The translations under genes were made by a program, and so were the position numbers. 56,959 nucleotides of DNA from the NCBI RefSeq assembly GCF_018614955.1, contig NZ_JAGGNV010000063.1, positions 1-56,959 on the forward strand, read 5' to 3'. Shown piece by piece: positions 27,311-36,117 of this stretch (position 1 is the first letter of the stretch; each line of letters opens with the position of its first letter). A model generated the notes under the pieces. That model was not told where the DNA came from. It saw only the letters and a list, made by a program, of their open reading frames with translations, and did no database searches. Origin of the DNA: Variovorax paradoxus. Lineage in GTDB: Bacteria > Pseudomonadota > Gammaproteobacteria > Burkholderiales > Burkholderiaceae_C.

Positions 27311-27330
27311 AGCGCCGGGGAACCGGCGCT
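27311..27330. terminator. GC-rich hairpin with GGAA loop
   Basis: AGCGCCGG and CCGGCGCT (27311-27318 and 27323-27330) form a perfect 8-bp stem closed by GGAA. The next 30 bases are only moderately T-containing, so termination is possible but not canonical. It may act together with the 27238 hairpin to protect or end the ABC operon transcript. Confidence 0.35.
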
Positions 27331-27529
27331 CCGGGCCCACTGCAGTCTTTGACCCCTCTCTTACGAGGCAGGGGCGATTTCAGCAGCAAGCGCTCGCAGC
27401 TGCCGCCGAAGTTCCTCAATACTCTGCGTGTCTGCGGAGCGGAAGTCAGGTCGCGGAGTCGAAGGTCGTGAATGCGCCCAAAGTGACTATTCGTTTGTCT
27501 TCAAAGCGGCCACACTCACTGGACTTCAG

Positions 27530-28195
27530 CTAGGCTTGGTCTCTCTGAGCCGATGCGGCGCCCGTACTTGGCCGAGCGGGTCGAAAGACCACCAGAAGCC
27601 CAAGCACGACGATGGCCATGCCGGCGAGAGCGAGCGGCCCGAGCCGATGCCCCGGCACAAGCCAGTCAAGCGCTGCCGTTCCGGTCAGCAACAGGCGATG
27701 TCGCCGGCAGTGATCAATCGGTAGAGCAACAGGGTCGCTACCACGGAGATCACCAGACCGAGCCAGGCAACGTAGACGATCAACTGGGCATTCACCCGAA
27801 CCTGCCATGGCATCCAGGGCAGAAGCGCCACGCACATGGCCAGGCCCGCGCCGTATTGCAGCGGAAGAACATCCAGCGGCGGTTGCGCCAAGCGCTTCTG
27901 CATCAACGAGCCAGCCGTCACGGATAGCAATGCTGCAAAGGCGAATGCGACACCCCGCCACGGCATTCTCGACAGCACGATGCTGTCGTACACGACAAGC
28001 ACCAACCCGGAGAGGGCAAGTAGCAAGCCGGCAAATCGCCGCAACGGCAGGCCGCGCTCGACCCACAACAGCGTCAGCACCGGCTGCACACCCGAGGTCG
28101 TGGCGAGCACGCCCAGAATGAGGCCAGCGTCGAGCGCAAGCAGTTAAAAGATGGAGTAGCCGCAGTTCATCAGAGCGCCGCTGAGGCCTGCGAGA
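27530..28195 (-). pseudogene. decayed DMT/EamA-family transporter
   Basis: The minus strand encodes recognisable EamA transporter segments: VLATTSGVQPVLTLLWVERG, FAGLLLALSGLVLVVYDSIV and VISVVATLLLYRLITAGD. Three lesions are visible. A TAA at 28144-28146 interrupts GYSIF-LLALDAG. Near 27695 the frame shifts, and the last membrane segments continue in another frame (GTAALDWLVPGHRLGPLALA, then VVLGLLVVFR). The first 80 or so residues of a normal 290-residue protein are missing. Such exporters move amino acids or drugs; this copy is non-functional. Confidence 0.75.
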
Positions 28196-28596
28196 CGAGT
28201 GCCATTCCTTGCGGTCGTTTGGAGGGCAAGGCAGGAGCGGCTTGAAGTCGCCAACAGCGGCGCGACGGCATGCGCCCCGGCTCGAGGGCGTAGCGTTGTC
28301 CCCGCGCGCCGGCCACCGGATTTCGTCGCGGCCGTCGCTCATGCGCTGCATGCGGATGCCTGGCGCTGCCGCGCGCGTCGAAGGTGCTCTCGCCCGGCCT
28401 TGCTGATCGCTCGGCAGCGAGAACCAGCTCCAACCCGCCATCGTGTGGTGCGGGTAAGCGCTCGTAAAACTAGGGTTACTACCTATTCGATGTGCGGACT
28501 TCGGGCTTATTCTTCGTCCATCGTTTCATTAATAAATCCATGTTTTATTGGCGAAACAAACAAAGACACTCCCCCAGCCACACGGATCCCACCACG
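28196..28596. other. intergenic region ahead of the second catabolic cluster
   Basis: No gene is supported between the decayed transporter and the Bug receptor. The left half is GC-rich with no signal I recognise. The right half becomes AT-rich and carries the operator-like palindrome at 28523-28557, so it is the likely promoter region of the downstream cluster. Confidence 0.55.
28523..28557. promoter_or_regulatory. candidate IclR-type operator of the second cluster
   Basis: An interrupted palindrome: GTTTC, 3 bp, AATAAA, 7 bp, TTTATT, 3 bp, GAAAC. Eleven of 14 positions per arm match. It is AT-rich within a GC-rich genome and lies 40 bp before the first gene. The IclR-family gene at 31901 inside the same cluster is the obvious candidate regulator. 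Confidence 0.5.
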
Positions 28597-29577
28597 ATGA
28601 TGAAACACACCCGCCGCCAAGCGCTCGCGCTGGCCGTTTCCGTTGCCGCAGCATGCACCGCCGGATCGGCCTGGGCGCAAGGCTACCCGAGCAAGCCGAT
28701 CACCATCGTGGTGGCCTACCCGGCCGGCGGCGACACCGACGCGCTCGCGCGGCTCTTCGCGGAAAAGCTGGCCACGCGCATCGGCCAACCCGTGGTGGTC
28801 GACAACCGCCCCGGCGCCAGCGGCGTGATCGGCAGCAGCCACGTGGCCAAGTCGCCGGCCGACGGCTACACGCTGTTGCTGGCGCCCAGCACCTTCTCGA
28901 TCGCGCAACTGGTGCTCAAGACCGGCAGCGCCACGGGCTACGACGTGCTCAATGGCTTCACGCCCATCGTGCAGGCCGGCACGCTGCCGCTGTTCCTGGT
29001 GGCGGGCGCGGGCACGGGCTTCAAGAGCTTGAAGGACCTGCAGGGCGCCAAGGGCCAGACGCTTGCCTACGCCAGCCCGGGCAGCGGCTCGCCGATGCAC
29101 ATCCTCGGCGAGATGGTCAACAAGGCCGCGGGCATGAGCCTCGGGCACGTGCCCTACAAGGGCGTCGCGCCGGCGGTGAACGACGTGCTGGGCGGCCATG
29201 TGCCGCTGACCTACATCACCTACGGGCCGATCGCGCCGCACCTGACCGGCGGCAAGATGCTGCCGCTCGCGGTGGCCGACCGCGTGCGCTCCCCGCTCGC
29301 GCCCAACGTGCCCACCTTCGCCGAATTGGGCTACAAGAATGTCGAAGTCACGGCTTGGCACGGCCTCTTCGGCCCGAAGAACCTGTCACCCGAGATCGTG
29401 AAGACGCTCAATGGGCACTTCAACGAGATCCTCAAGATGCCCGACGTGGTCTCGAAGATGGCCACCCTCGGCGCGCTGCCGCTGGGCGGCGCGCCGGAGG
29501 TGCTGGCCAGGACCAATGCCGCCGACTTCGAGCGCTTCGGCAAGGTGATCAAGGAACTCGGCATCCAAGCCGATTGA
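28597..29577 (+). CDS. Bug-family (TctC-like) periplasmic solute receptor
   Basis: A 326-residue receptor with a Sec signal (MMKHTRRQ then hydrophobic to GSAWAQ). Bug hallmarks are YPSKPITIVVAYPAGGDTDA, VVVDNRPGASGVIGS, SPGSGSPMHILGE and VPYKGVAPAVNDVLGG. No TctA or TctB membrane partner is encoded nearby, as is usual for orphan Bug proteins of Burkholderiales. First gene of the second cluster, so its ligand is probably that pathway's substrate. Two adjacent ATGs (28597, 28600) are equally possible starts. Confidence 0.9.
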   Translation: MMKHTRRQALALAVSVAAACTAGSAWAQGYPSKPITIVVAYPAGGDTDALARLFAEKLATRIGQPVVVDNRPGASGVIGSSHVAKSPADGYTLLLAPSTFSIAQLVLKTGSATGYDVLNGFTPIVQAGTLPLFLVAGAGTGFKSLKDLQGAKGQTLAYASPGSGSPMHILGEMVNKAAGMSLGHVPYKGVAPAVNDVLGGHVPLTYITYGPIAPHLTGGKMLPLAVADRVRSPLAPNVPTFAELGYKNVEVTAWHGLFGPKNLSPEIVKTLNGHFNEILKMPDVVSKMATLGALPLGGAPEVLARTNAADFERFGKVIKELGIQAD

Positions 29578-29584
29578 GACCAGC

Positions 29585-30400
29585 ATGACCGAGCTCAAGG
29601 CCATTCCCGATCCCGACAGCCTGCAGGCGCTGCTGGCGGAGCTGCCGAACAACTTGCTGGCCGGCCGCCGCGTGCTGGTGACCGGCGCCGCGCGCGGCCT
29701 GGGGCTGGCCTTCGCCAAGTGCATCGCTTCGGCGGGTGCTGCGGTGGTGCTGGCCGACATCTTGTCGGAACTTGCTGCCTCCGAAGCACAGGCCTTGCGC
29801 AAGGCCGGCCACGATGCCCATGCGCTGGCACTGGACCTGTGCGATCCCGCCTCCATCGAGTCCTGCGCAGCCGAGGCAGCCCGCGTGCTGGGCGGCCTGG
29901 ACGGGCTGGTCAACAACGCCGCCATCACCGACTCCGGCGGGCGCGATGCCCACGCGCTGGACATCGAGACCTGGGACCGCGTGATGGACGTCAACGTGCG
30001 CGGCACCTGGCTCATGAGCCGGGCCTGCCAGCCGGCGCTGGCCGCGAGCGGCCGCGGTGCGATCGTCAACCTGGCCTCCGACACGGCCCTGTGGGGTGCG
30101 CCCAATCTGCTGGCCTATGCGTCCAGCAAGGGCGCGGTGATCTCGATGACGCGCTCGCTCTCGCGCGAGTGGGGCGAGCACGGCATCACCGTCAACGCGG
30201 TCGCGCCCGGCCTCACGCTGGTGGAGGCCACCGAGTACGTGCCGATGGCGCGCCACCAGAAATACCTCGAAGGCCGCGCCATCCCGCGCGAGCAGCAGGC
30301 GGTGGACGTCTGCGGCGCGGTGCTGTTCTCCCTGTCCGGCCTGTCGCGCTTCGTGACCGGCCAGCTGCTGGCCGTCAACGGCGGCTTCGTCATGCACTGA
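29585..30400 (+). CDS. short-chain dehydrogenase/reductase
   Basis: A 271-residue classical SDR with a 28-residue N-terminal extension before the Rossmann motif VTGAARGLGLAF. NNAAIT is present, the catalytic Ser lies in VNLASDTALWG and the Tyr/Lys in YASSKGAV. It probably oxidises an alcohol or a dihydrodiol with NAD(P). It begins 7 bp after the Bug stop. The dihydrodiol role would fit the Rieske oxygenase later in the cluster but is unproven. Confidence 0.86.
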   Translation: MTELKAIPDPDSLQALLAELPNNLLAGRRVLVTGAARGLGLAFAKCIASAGAAVVLADILSELAASEAQALRKAGHDAHALALDLCDPASIESCAAEAARVLGGLDGLVNNAAITDSGGRDAHALDIETWDRVMDVNVRGTWLMSRACQPALAASGRGAIVNLASDTALWGAPNLLAYASSKGAVISMTRSLSREWGEHGITVNAVAPGLTLVEATEYVPMARHQKYLEGRAIPREQQAVDVCGAVLFSLSGLSRFVTGQLLAVNGGFVMH

Positions 30401-30422
30401 TTTCCTTGCAAGGAGTTTTTCG

Positions 30423-30977
30423 ATGAGCGATTTGTCCGAACAGAAGAAATTCGACGACAGCCAGGTCGGCGAGACCCTGCGCCGCCCCGAGGGCGCGAGC
30501 CTGGAGGCGTGGATGAACGGCCGCATCGCGCGCTATTCGACCCGAAAGTACGACTGGGACGCACTGAAGTTCCAGGCCGACCACGACCCGAAGTTCCGCC
30601 GCGCGCAGATGCGCTACCTGGGCACCGGCGGCACCGGCGTGGCGAGCGACGTCAACACCGTGCCGTCGGAGCACTTCACCTTCTCGACCATGGTGATCCC
30701 GGCCGGCCACGAAGGCCCGCCGCACCTGCACGTCGACGTTGAAGAAGTGTTCTTCGTGATGCGCGGCAAGCTGAAGGTGGTGCTGACCACGGCCGAGGGC
30801 GAGCGCTACGAGACCGTCCTGACCGACCGCGACCTGATCTCGGTGCCGCCGGGCGTGTACCGCGAGGAGATCAACATCGGCGACGAGGACGCGCTGATGT
30901 GCGTGATGCTGGGTGCGAAGAAGCCGGTCACGCCGACGTACCCCGCCGACCACCCGCTCGCGATGATCAAACGCTGA
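30423..30977 (+). CDS. cupin-domain protein
   Basis: A 184-residue single-cupin protein. Motif 1 is GHEGPPHLHVDVEEVFFVM followed by RG, giving the metal-binding His/His/Glu; motif 2 is around LISVPPGVYREEIN. The 70-residue N-terminal extension has no recognised domain. Cupins in such clusters can be dioxygenases, isomerases or binding proteins; I cannot choose. AAGGAG lies 6-10 nt before the ATG. Confidence 0.82.
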   Translation: MSDLSEQKKFDDSQVGETLRRPEGASLEAWMNGRIARYSTRKYDWDALKFQADHDPKFRRAQMRYLGTGGTGVASDVNTVPSEHFTFSTMVIPAGHEGPPHLHVDVEEVFFVMRGKLKVVLTTAEGERYETVLTDRDLISVPPGVYREEINIGDEDALMCVMLGAKKPVTPTYPADHPLAMIKR

Positions 30978-30999
30978 AGCCGAAAAGGGACGCGACACC

Positions 31000-31872
31000 A
31001 TGACCGACGCTGCCGTGATCGATGCCCAGGCCCTGCCGGCCGCCGAGCTGGCACGCCTCGACGCGCGCTTCCCGGCGCGCAGCGTGCCGGTGGAAGGCGG
31101 CGCCAGCGTCTCGGTGCGCGAATGCGGCAGCGGCCCGGCGCTGGTCTGTCTGCACGGCATCGGCTCGGGCGCGGCTTCGTGGCTGGACACGGCCCTGTTG
31201 CTGGCAGACGAGGCACGCCTGATTGCCTGGGATGCGCCGGGCTACGGCGAATCGTCGCCGCTCGCGGCCGACGCGCCGCCGGCGGCCGACTACGCGCAGC
31301 GCCTGGGTGCTTTGCTCGACGCCCTGGATATCGATTCCTGCGTGCTGGTCGGCCATTCGCTCGGCGCCCTCATGGCCGCCGCCGCGGCCCGTCCTGGCTC
31401 GCCGCTGGTCCCGCGCATCGCGAAGCTGCTGCTGATCAGCCCCGCCGCCGGCTACGGCGCGCCAGGGCGCGCCGAGGCGCAGGCCCGCGTGCGCGCCGAG
31501 CGCCTCGGCACGATGGAACAACTCGGCATCGCCGGCATGTCGGCCAAGCGCGCCGGGCGCCTCGTTTCCGACAACGCGAGCGATATGGCGCGCCAATGGG
31601 TGCGCTGGAACATGGCTCGCCTGAACGAGGGCGGCTATCGCCAGGCGGTGGAACTGCTTTGCCGCGGCGACCTGCTGGCGGACCTGCCGCCGGCCATGCC
31701 GGTGCGCGTGGCCTGCGGCGCGCTCGACGCGATCACAACGCCCGCGGCCTGCGCCGAGGTGGCGAAGCAGTGCAGCGTGCCGCTCGAACAACTGGCGGAT
31801 GCCGGCCACGCGAGCTACGTGGAGCAGCCCGTGGCCGTGGCCGCGCTGCTGCGCCAGGCGCTTGCCGCCTGA
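31000..31872 (+). CDS. alpha/beta-hydrolase, possible meta-cleavage product hydrolase
   Basis: A 290-residue hydrolase: oxyanion segment LVCLHGIGSGAASWLDTA, nucleophile Ser in VLVGHSLGALMAAAA, acid in ACGALDAITTP and His in LADAGHASYVEQP. The size and motif order fit C-C bond hydrolases such as MhpC/BphD as well as esterases and lactonases. The presence of an extradiol dioxygenase later in the cluster makes a ring-cleavage product hydrolase plausible. Confidence 0.82.
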   Translation: MTDAAVIDAQALPAAELARLDARFPARSVPVEGGASVSVRECGSGPALVCLHGIGSGAASWLDTALLLADEARLIAWDAPGYGESSPLAADAPPAADYAQRLGALLDALDIDSCVLVGHSLGALMAAAAARPGSPLVPRIAKLLLISPAAGYGAPGRAEAQARVRAERLGTMEQLGIAGMSAKRAGRLVSDNASDMARQWVRWNMARLNEGGYRQAVELLCRGDLLADLPPAMPVRVACGALDAITTPAACAEVAKQCSVPLEQLADAGHASYVEQPVAVAALLRQALAA

Positions 31873-31900
31873 CCTCATCAACGACAAGAAAGAAGGCCTC

Positions 31901-32737
31901 ATGAACACCTCTGACAAGGATCTGGCAGAAGACGGCGCTGACCGCTACAACGTGCCGGCGCTGGAACGCGGCCTGCGCATGCTGTGCGAGTTCAGCCGTG
32001 AGAGCCGCACGCTGTCCGCGCCCGAGCTCGCGCGCCGCTTCGACCTGCCGCGCTCCACCGTGTTCCGCCTGCTCACCACGCTGGAGAACATGGGCTTCCT
32101 CGAGCGTGCCGAGGGCGGCCGCGACTACCGCCTGGGCCTGGCGGTGCTGCGCCTGGGCTTCGAGTACCTGGCCTCGCTTGAATTGACCCAACTGGGCACA
32201 CCGCTGCTCAACCGCCTGTGCGAGGAGCTGCGCACGCCCTGCAACCTGGTGGTGCGCGATGGCCGCTCCATCGTCTATGTGGCCAAGGTGGCGCCGCCCA
32301 CGCCCTTCGCCAGCTCGGTCACCGTGGGCACGCGGCTGCCGGCCCATGCGACGGTGCTGGGCCGCGTGCTGCTGGAAGACCTGACCCTGCCGCAGCTGCG
32401 CGCCCTCTATCCGGAGGAGCGGCTGGAGACCTTCTCGCCCTCCACCCCCAAGACCGTCAATGAGCTGTTCGACATGGTCCAGTCCGACCGCCAGCGCGGC
32501 TATGTGCTGAGCGAGGGCTTCTTCGAATCGAACATCTCCACCATCGCGGCGCCGGTGCGTGACCACAGCGCCCACATCGTGGCCGCGCTGGGCGTGACCA
32601 TCACCTCCGGCCACATCGACGAGAACCGCATGGACGAGATGGTGCGCCGCGTGCGCGAGACGGCCGAAGAGATCTCGGGCCTCCTGAACTACTCGCCGGC
32701 CGCCGGCGGCAAGGTGGTCCCGCTGCGCAGCGCCTGA
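31901..32737 (+). CDS. IclR-family transcriptional regulator
   Basis: A 278-residue regulator: N-terminal winged helix (VPALERGLRMLCEFS, LSAPELARRFDLPRSTVFRL, LTTLENMGFLERAEGGRDY) and a C-terminal effector-binding GAF-like domain (VGTRLPAHATVLGRVLL, YVLSEGFFESNISTIAAPVR). The start at 31901 has AAGAAGG upstream. It is embedded in the cluster on the same strand, so it is probably controlled by the same promoter and acts at the palindrome at 28523. Effector unknown. Confidence 0.88.
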   Translation: MNTSDKDLAEDGADRYNVPALERGLRMLCEFSRESRTLSAPELARRFDLPRSTVFRLLTTLENMGFLERAEGGRDYRLGLAVLRLGFEYLASLELTQLGTPLLNRLCEELRTPCNLVVRDGRSIVYVAKVAPPTPFASSVTVGTRLPAHATVLGRVLLEDLTLPQLRALYPEERLETFSPSTPKTVNELFDMVQSDRQRGYVLSEGFFESNISTIAAPVRDHSAHIVAALGVTITSGHIDENRMDEMVRRVRETAEEISGLLNYSPAAGGKVVPLRSA

Positions 32738-32747
32738 AGACCCGGAC

Positions 32748-33581
32748 ATGACGACGACTTCTTCCTCCTTCTTCGCCGCCGACGCGCTGGCCGGCGGCGT
32801 CGCCGTGGTCACCGGCGGCTCCTCGGGCATCGGCCTGGCGACCGTCGAGCAGCTGCTGGACTGCGGTGCCGCGGTGGCGCTGTGCGGCCGCAATGCCGAG
32901 CGACTGGACCGCGCGGTCGCGGGCCTGCGCGAGGCGCGGCCGCAGGCCAGGCTCTTCGCCCAGCCCTGCGACGTGCTCGACCCCGCATCGGTGAAGGCCT
33001 TCGCCGCCGCCAGCCAGGCCGCGCTCGGCCCGGCTTCGATGCTGGTCAACAACGCGGGGCAGGGCAGGGTTTCGACCTTCGCGAATACCGAGGACAGCGC
33101 CTGGACCGAGGAGCTGCACCTGAAGTTCTTCTCCGTCATCCATCCCACGCGCGCCTTCCTGCCGCAGCTGGCGGCGCAGCGCGCGGTGCTCGGCGACGCC
33201 GCCATCGTCTGCGCCAACTCGCTGCTGGCGCGCCAGCCCGAGCCGCACATGGTCGCCACCTCGGCCGCGCGCGCTGGCCTGCTGAACCTGGTGCGCTCGA
33301 TGGCCACCGAGTTCGCGCCGCAGGGCGTGCGCGTCAACGGCATCCTGATCGGCCTGGTCGAGTCGGGCCAGTGGCGCCGCCGCTTCGAGGCGCGCGAAGA
33401 CAAGGCGCTCGACTGGTCCGCCTGGAGCGGCCTGCTCGCGCACGACAAGCACATCCCGTTGGGTCGCCTGGGGCTTCCGACCGAAGCCGCGCGCGCGATT
33501 CTCTTCCTCGCCTCGCCCCTCGCGTCCTACACGACGGGCAGCCACATCGACATCTCCGGAGGCCTTTCACGCCATGCCTAA
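32748..33581 (+). CDS. SDR-fold protein lacking the catalytic Tyr and Lys
   Basis: A 277-residue SDR-superfamily protein with an intact cofactor motif (VVTGGSSGIGLATVEQLL) and NNAGQG. At the catalytic position the sequence is HMVATSAARAGLLNL, where the usual YxxxK reads as Thr and Arg. The classical dehydrogenase mechanism is therefore missing. It may bind NAD(P) with a different chemistry or act non-catalytically. It overlaps the ThDP-enzyme gene downstream by 8 bp and follows the IclR gene after 10 bp. Confidence 0.8.
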   Translation: MTTTSSSFFAADALAGGVAVVTGGSSGIGLATVEQLLDCGAAVALCGRNAERLDRAVAGLREARPQARLFAQPCDVLDPASVKAFAAASQAALGPASMLVNNAGQGRVSTFANTEDSAWTEELHLKFFSVIHPTRAFLPQLAAQRAVLGDAAIVCANSLLARQPEPHMVATSAARAGLLNLVRSMATEFAPQGVRVNGILIGLVESGQWRRRFEAREDKALDWSAWSGLLAHDKHIPLGRLGLPTEAARAILFLASPLASYTTGSHIDISGGLSRHA

Positions 33582-35286
33582 CCCTCAGACCAAATCCCAG
33601 CGCACCTCCCAGCAAGTCACGGTCGGCGCGCTGGTCGCCGCCTTCCTCGAGCAGTGCGGCGTCAAGGCCGCCTTCGGCGTGATCTCGATCCACAACATGC
33701 CGATCCTCGATGCCTTCGCGCAGCGCGGCGCGATCCGCTTCGTGCCGGCGCGCGGCGAGGCGGGCGCAGGCAACATGGCCGACGCCTATGCGCGTTCCAC
33801 CGCCAGCCTGGGCGTGTGCCTCACCAGCACCGGGCCGGCGGCGGGCAACATCGCGGGCAGCCTGGTGGAGGCGTTGACGGCCGGCTCGCCGCTGCTGCAC
33901 ATCACCGGGCAGATCGAGACGCAGTACCTGGACAAGGGCATGTCATACATCCATGAGGCGCCCGACCAGCTCACCATGCTCAAGGCGGTGTCGAAGGCGG
34001 CGCTGCGGGTGCGCAGCGTCGACACGGTGCTGGGCACGCTCAAGCGCGCGGTGCAGCTTGCATTGACCGCGCCGACCGGCCCGGTCAGCGTGGAGATCCC
34101 GATCGACATCCAGTCGGCGCTCACCACCATGCCGGCTGATCTCTCGCCGCTGCCCATCGAGGCGGCACGGCCCGCGGCTGCGGCCCTCGATGCGCTGGCC
34201 GAACGGCTGGCCATCGCCAAGCGCCCGCTGCTGTGGGTCGGCGGCGGCGCGCGCCACGCTGGCGCGGCCATCCGGCGCTTGCAGAAGCTGGGCTTCGGCG
34301 TGGTCACGACCACGCAGGGCCGCGGCACCGTGCCCGAGGACGATGCGGGTTCGCTCGGCGCCTACAACATCCAGAAGCCGGTCGAGGCCCTCTACCAGAG
34401 CTGCGACGCGATGCTGGTGGTCGGCTCGCGCCTGCGCGGCAACGAGACGCTCAAGTACGAGCTCAAGCTGCCGCGCCCGCTGTATCGCATCGATGCGGAC
34501 GCCATGGCAGAGGGCCGCGGCTATGCGAGCGAGCAATTCATCTGCTGCGATTCGGCTCTCGCCCTCGAAGGCCTGGCCGACCGGCTCGAAGCCGCGAACT
34601 ACCAGGCCGATCCGGCGCTGCTGGCCGACCTGTGCCGCGCGCACGAACAGGCGGTCGCCGCGCTGACCGACGGCCTCGGCCCGTACGCGGAGCTCGTGCG
34701 CCAGCTGCAGTCGGTGGCCGGCCGCGGCTTCAACTGGGTGCGCGACGTCACCGTTTCCAACAGCACCTGGGGCAACCGCGAGCTGCGCATCTTCGAGCCC
34801 AGCGCCGGCGTGCACGCGACCGGCGGCGGCATCGGCCAGGGCATGCCCATGGCCATCGGCGCGGCCATCGGCGCGGCGGTCACGGGCTCCGGCCGCAAGA
34901 CCTTCTGCCTGGCCGGCGACGGCGGCTTCATCCTGAACCTGGGCGAGCTCGCCACCGCGGTGCAGGAAGAGACCGACCTGCTGATCGTGCTGATGAACGA
35001 CAAGGGCTACGGCGTCATCAAGAACATCCAGGACGCGCAGTACGGCGGCCGCCGCTGCTATGCCGACCTGCACACGCCCGACTACGCGCTGCTGTGCAAG
35101 TCGATCGCGCTGCCGCATGCGCGCATCTCGCGCCTTTCGGACCTGAAGGGCCTGCTCGACGAGGCGCTGGCCGAGCGCGGCCCCTTCCTGCTGGAGATCG
35201 ACATGCTGTCGATCGGCGGCTTCAAGAGCGCCTTCGCCGGCCCTCCGACCAACACCGTCACGCAGATCCCTGCGCTGGCGAAGTGA
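33574..35286 (+). CDS. thiamine diphosphate-dependent enzyme (acetolactate synthase/decarboxylase superfamily)
   Basis: A 570-residue three-domain ThDP enzyme. The catalytic Glu is E62 in PARGEAGAGNMADAYA. The cofactor motif starts at AGDGGFILNLGELA and ends at LMNDKGYGVI. The central domain has TQGRGTVPEDDAGSLG. Members include acetolactate synthase, benzoylformate decarboxylase and 2-hydroxyacyl-CoA lyase. In a catabolic cluster a 2-oxoacid decarboxylase or C-C lyase producing an aldehyde for the downstream aldehyde dehydrogenase is most likely. This is inference from position. Confidence 0.85.
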   Translation: MPNPQTKSQRTSQQVTVGALVAAFLEQCGVKAAFGVISIHNMPILDAFAQRGAIRFVPARGEAGAGNMADAYARSTASLGVCLTSTGPAAGNIAGSLVEALTAGSPLLHITGQIETQYLDKGMSYIHEAPDQLTMLKAVSKAALRVRSVDTVLGTLKRAVQLALTAPTGPVSVEIPIDIQSALTTMPADLSPLPIEAARPAAAALDALAERLAIAKRPLLWVGGGARHAGAAIRRLQKLGFGVVTTTQGRGTVPEDDAGSLGAYNIQKPVEALYQSCDAMLVVGSRLRGNETLKYELKLPRPLYRIDADAMAEGRGYASEQFICCDSALALEGLADRLEAANYQADPALLADLCRAHEQAVAALTDGLGPYAELVRQLQSVAGRGFNWVRDVTVSNSTWGNRELRIFEPSAGVHATGGGIGQGMPMAIGAAIGAAVTGSGRKTFCLAGDGGFILNLGELATAVQEETDLLIVLMNDKGYGVIKNIQDAQYGGRRCYADLHTPDYALLCKSIALPHARISRLSDLKGLLDEALAERGPFLLEIDMLSIGGFKSAFAGPPTNTVTQIPALAK

Positions 35287-35295
35287 GGGACTGAG

Positions 35296-36096
35296 ATGCT
35301 GCGCGTGGCACTCATCGGTTGCGGCGCCATCGGCAGCTCGGTGATCGAGCTGCTCAAGGGCGACGCCTCGCTCGCGGTGGTGGCCGTGGTGGTCCCGCAG
35401 GAGGGCCTCGCCGCGGCGCAGACGCTGCTGCAGAAGCTCGCCCCCGGCGTGCAGGCCATGACCGCCGTGCCGGCCAGCGGCATCGACCTGGTGCTCGAGA
35501 CCGCTGGCCATGCCGCGATCGAGGAGCACTTGCTGCCGGCCCTGCGCCGCGGCACGCCCTGCGTCGTCGCCTCGGTGGGCGCGCTGTCTGCGCAGGGCCT
35601 GGCCGAGAAGCTGGAGATCGCCGCCATCACCGGCGGCACCCAGGTGCAGCTGATCGCGGGCGCCATCGGCGCGATCGATGCGCTCGCCGCGGCGCGCATC
35701 GGCGGCCTCGACAGCGTGCGCTACACCGGCCGCAAGCCGCCGCGCGCCTGGAAGGGCACGCCCGCCGAGCAGGGGCGCGACCTCGACGCCTTGCACGGCG
35801 AATGCATGATCTTCGAGGGCAGCGCGCGCGAAGCCGCCGCGCTCTATCCGAAGAACGCCAACGTCGCGGCCACCGTCTCGCTCGCCGGCCTCGGCCTGGA
35901 CCGCACCCAGGTGCGCCTGATCGCCGACCCGGCCGTGGACGAGAACGTGCACACCGTCGAGGCCGAGGGCGCCTTCGGCCGCTTCGAGCTGAGCATGCGC
36001 AACAAGCCACTGCCGGCCAATCCCAAGACCTCGGCGCTCACCGTCTACAGCGCGGTGCGCGCGCTGCAAAACCGCGCCGCGCCGCTGGCCATCTGA
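35296..36096 (+). CDS. L-aspartate dehydrogenase-like protein
   Basis: A 266-residue protein of the NadX/AspDH family: N-terminal Rossmann motif LIGCGAIGSSVIELL and C-terminal domain with RKPPRAWKGTPAE, YPKNANVAATVSLAGLG and the catalytic-His region DENVHTVEAEGAFG. Known members interconvert aspartate and iminoaspartate with NAD(P). NAD-biosynthesis partners (nadA, nadC) are absent here, so a catabolic role on an amino or imino acid is more likely. It is 10 bp after the ThDP gene. Confidence 0.83.
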   Translation: MLRVALIGCGAIGSSVIELLKGDASLAVVAVVVPQEGLAAAQTLLQKLAPGVQAMTAVPASGIDLVLETAGHAAIEEHLLPALRRGTPCVVASVGALSAQGLAEKLEIAAITGGTQVQLIAGAIGAIDALAAARIGGLDSVRYTGRKPPRAWKGTPAEQGRDLDALHGECMIFEGSAREAAALYPKNANVAATVSLAGLGLDRTQVRLIADPAVDENVHTVEAEGAFGRFELSMRNKPLPANPKTSALTVYSAVRALQNRAAPLAI

Positions 36097-36117
36097 CGCG
36101 GTGCGAAAGAACCCACC

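Larger units (their letters stand above)
27143..27529. other. intergenic region with two strong hairpins
   Basis: No gene is supported. Two perfect hairpins at 27238-27270 and 27311-27330 lie in it. Open frames crossing the region run antisense to the permease gene or lack any family signal. A structured RNA, a mobile-element remnant or transcription-end structures are all possible. Confidence 0.5.

Noticed and set aside
28196..28441. Open frames on both strands upstream of the decayed transporter
   Set aside because: Neither strand gives a recognisable family or a convincing ribosome-binding site.
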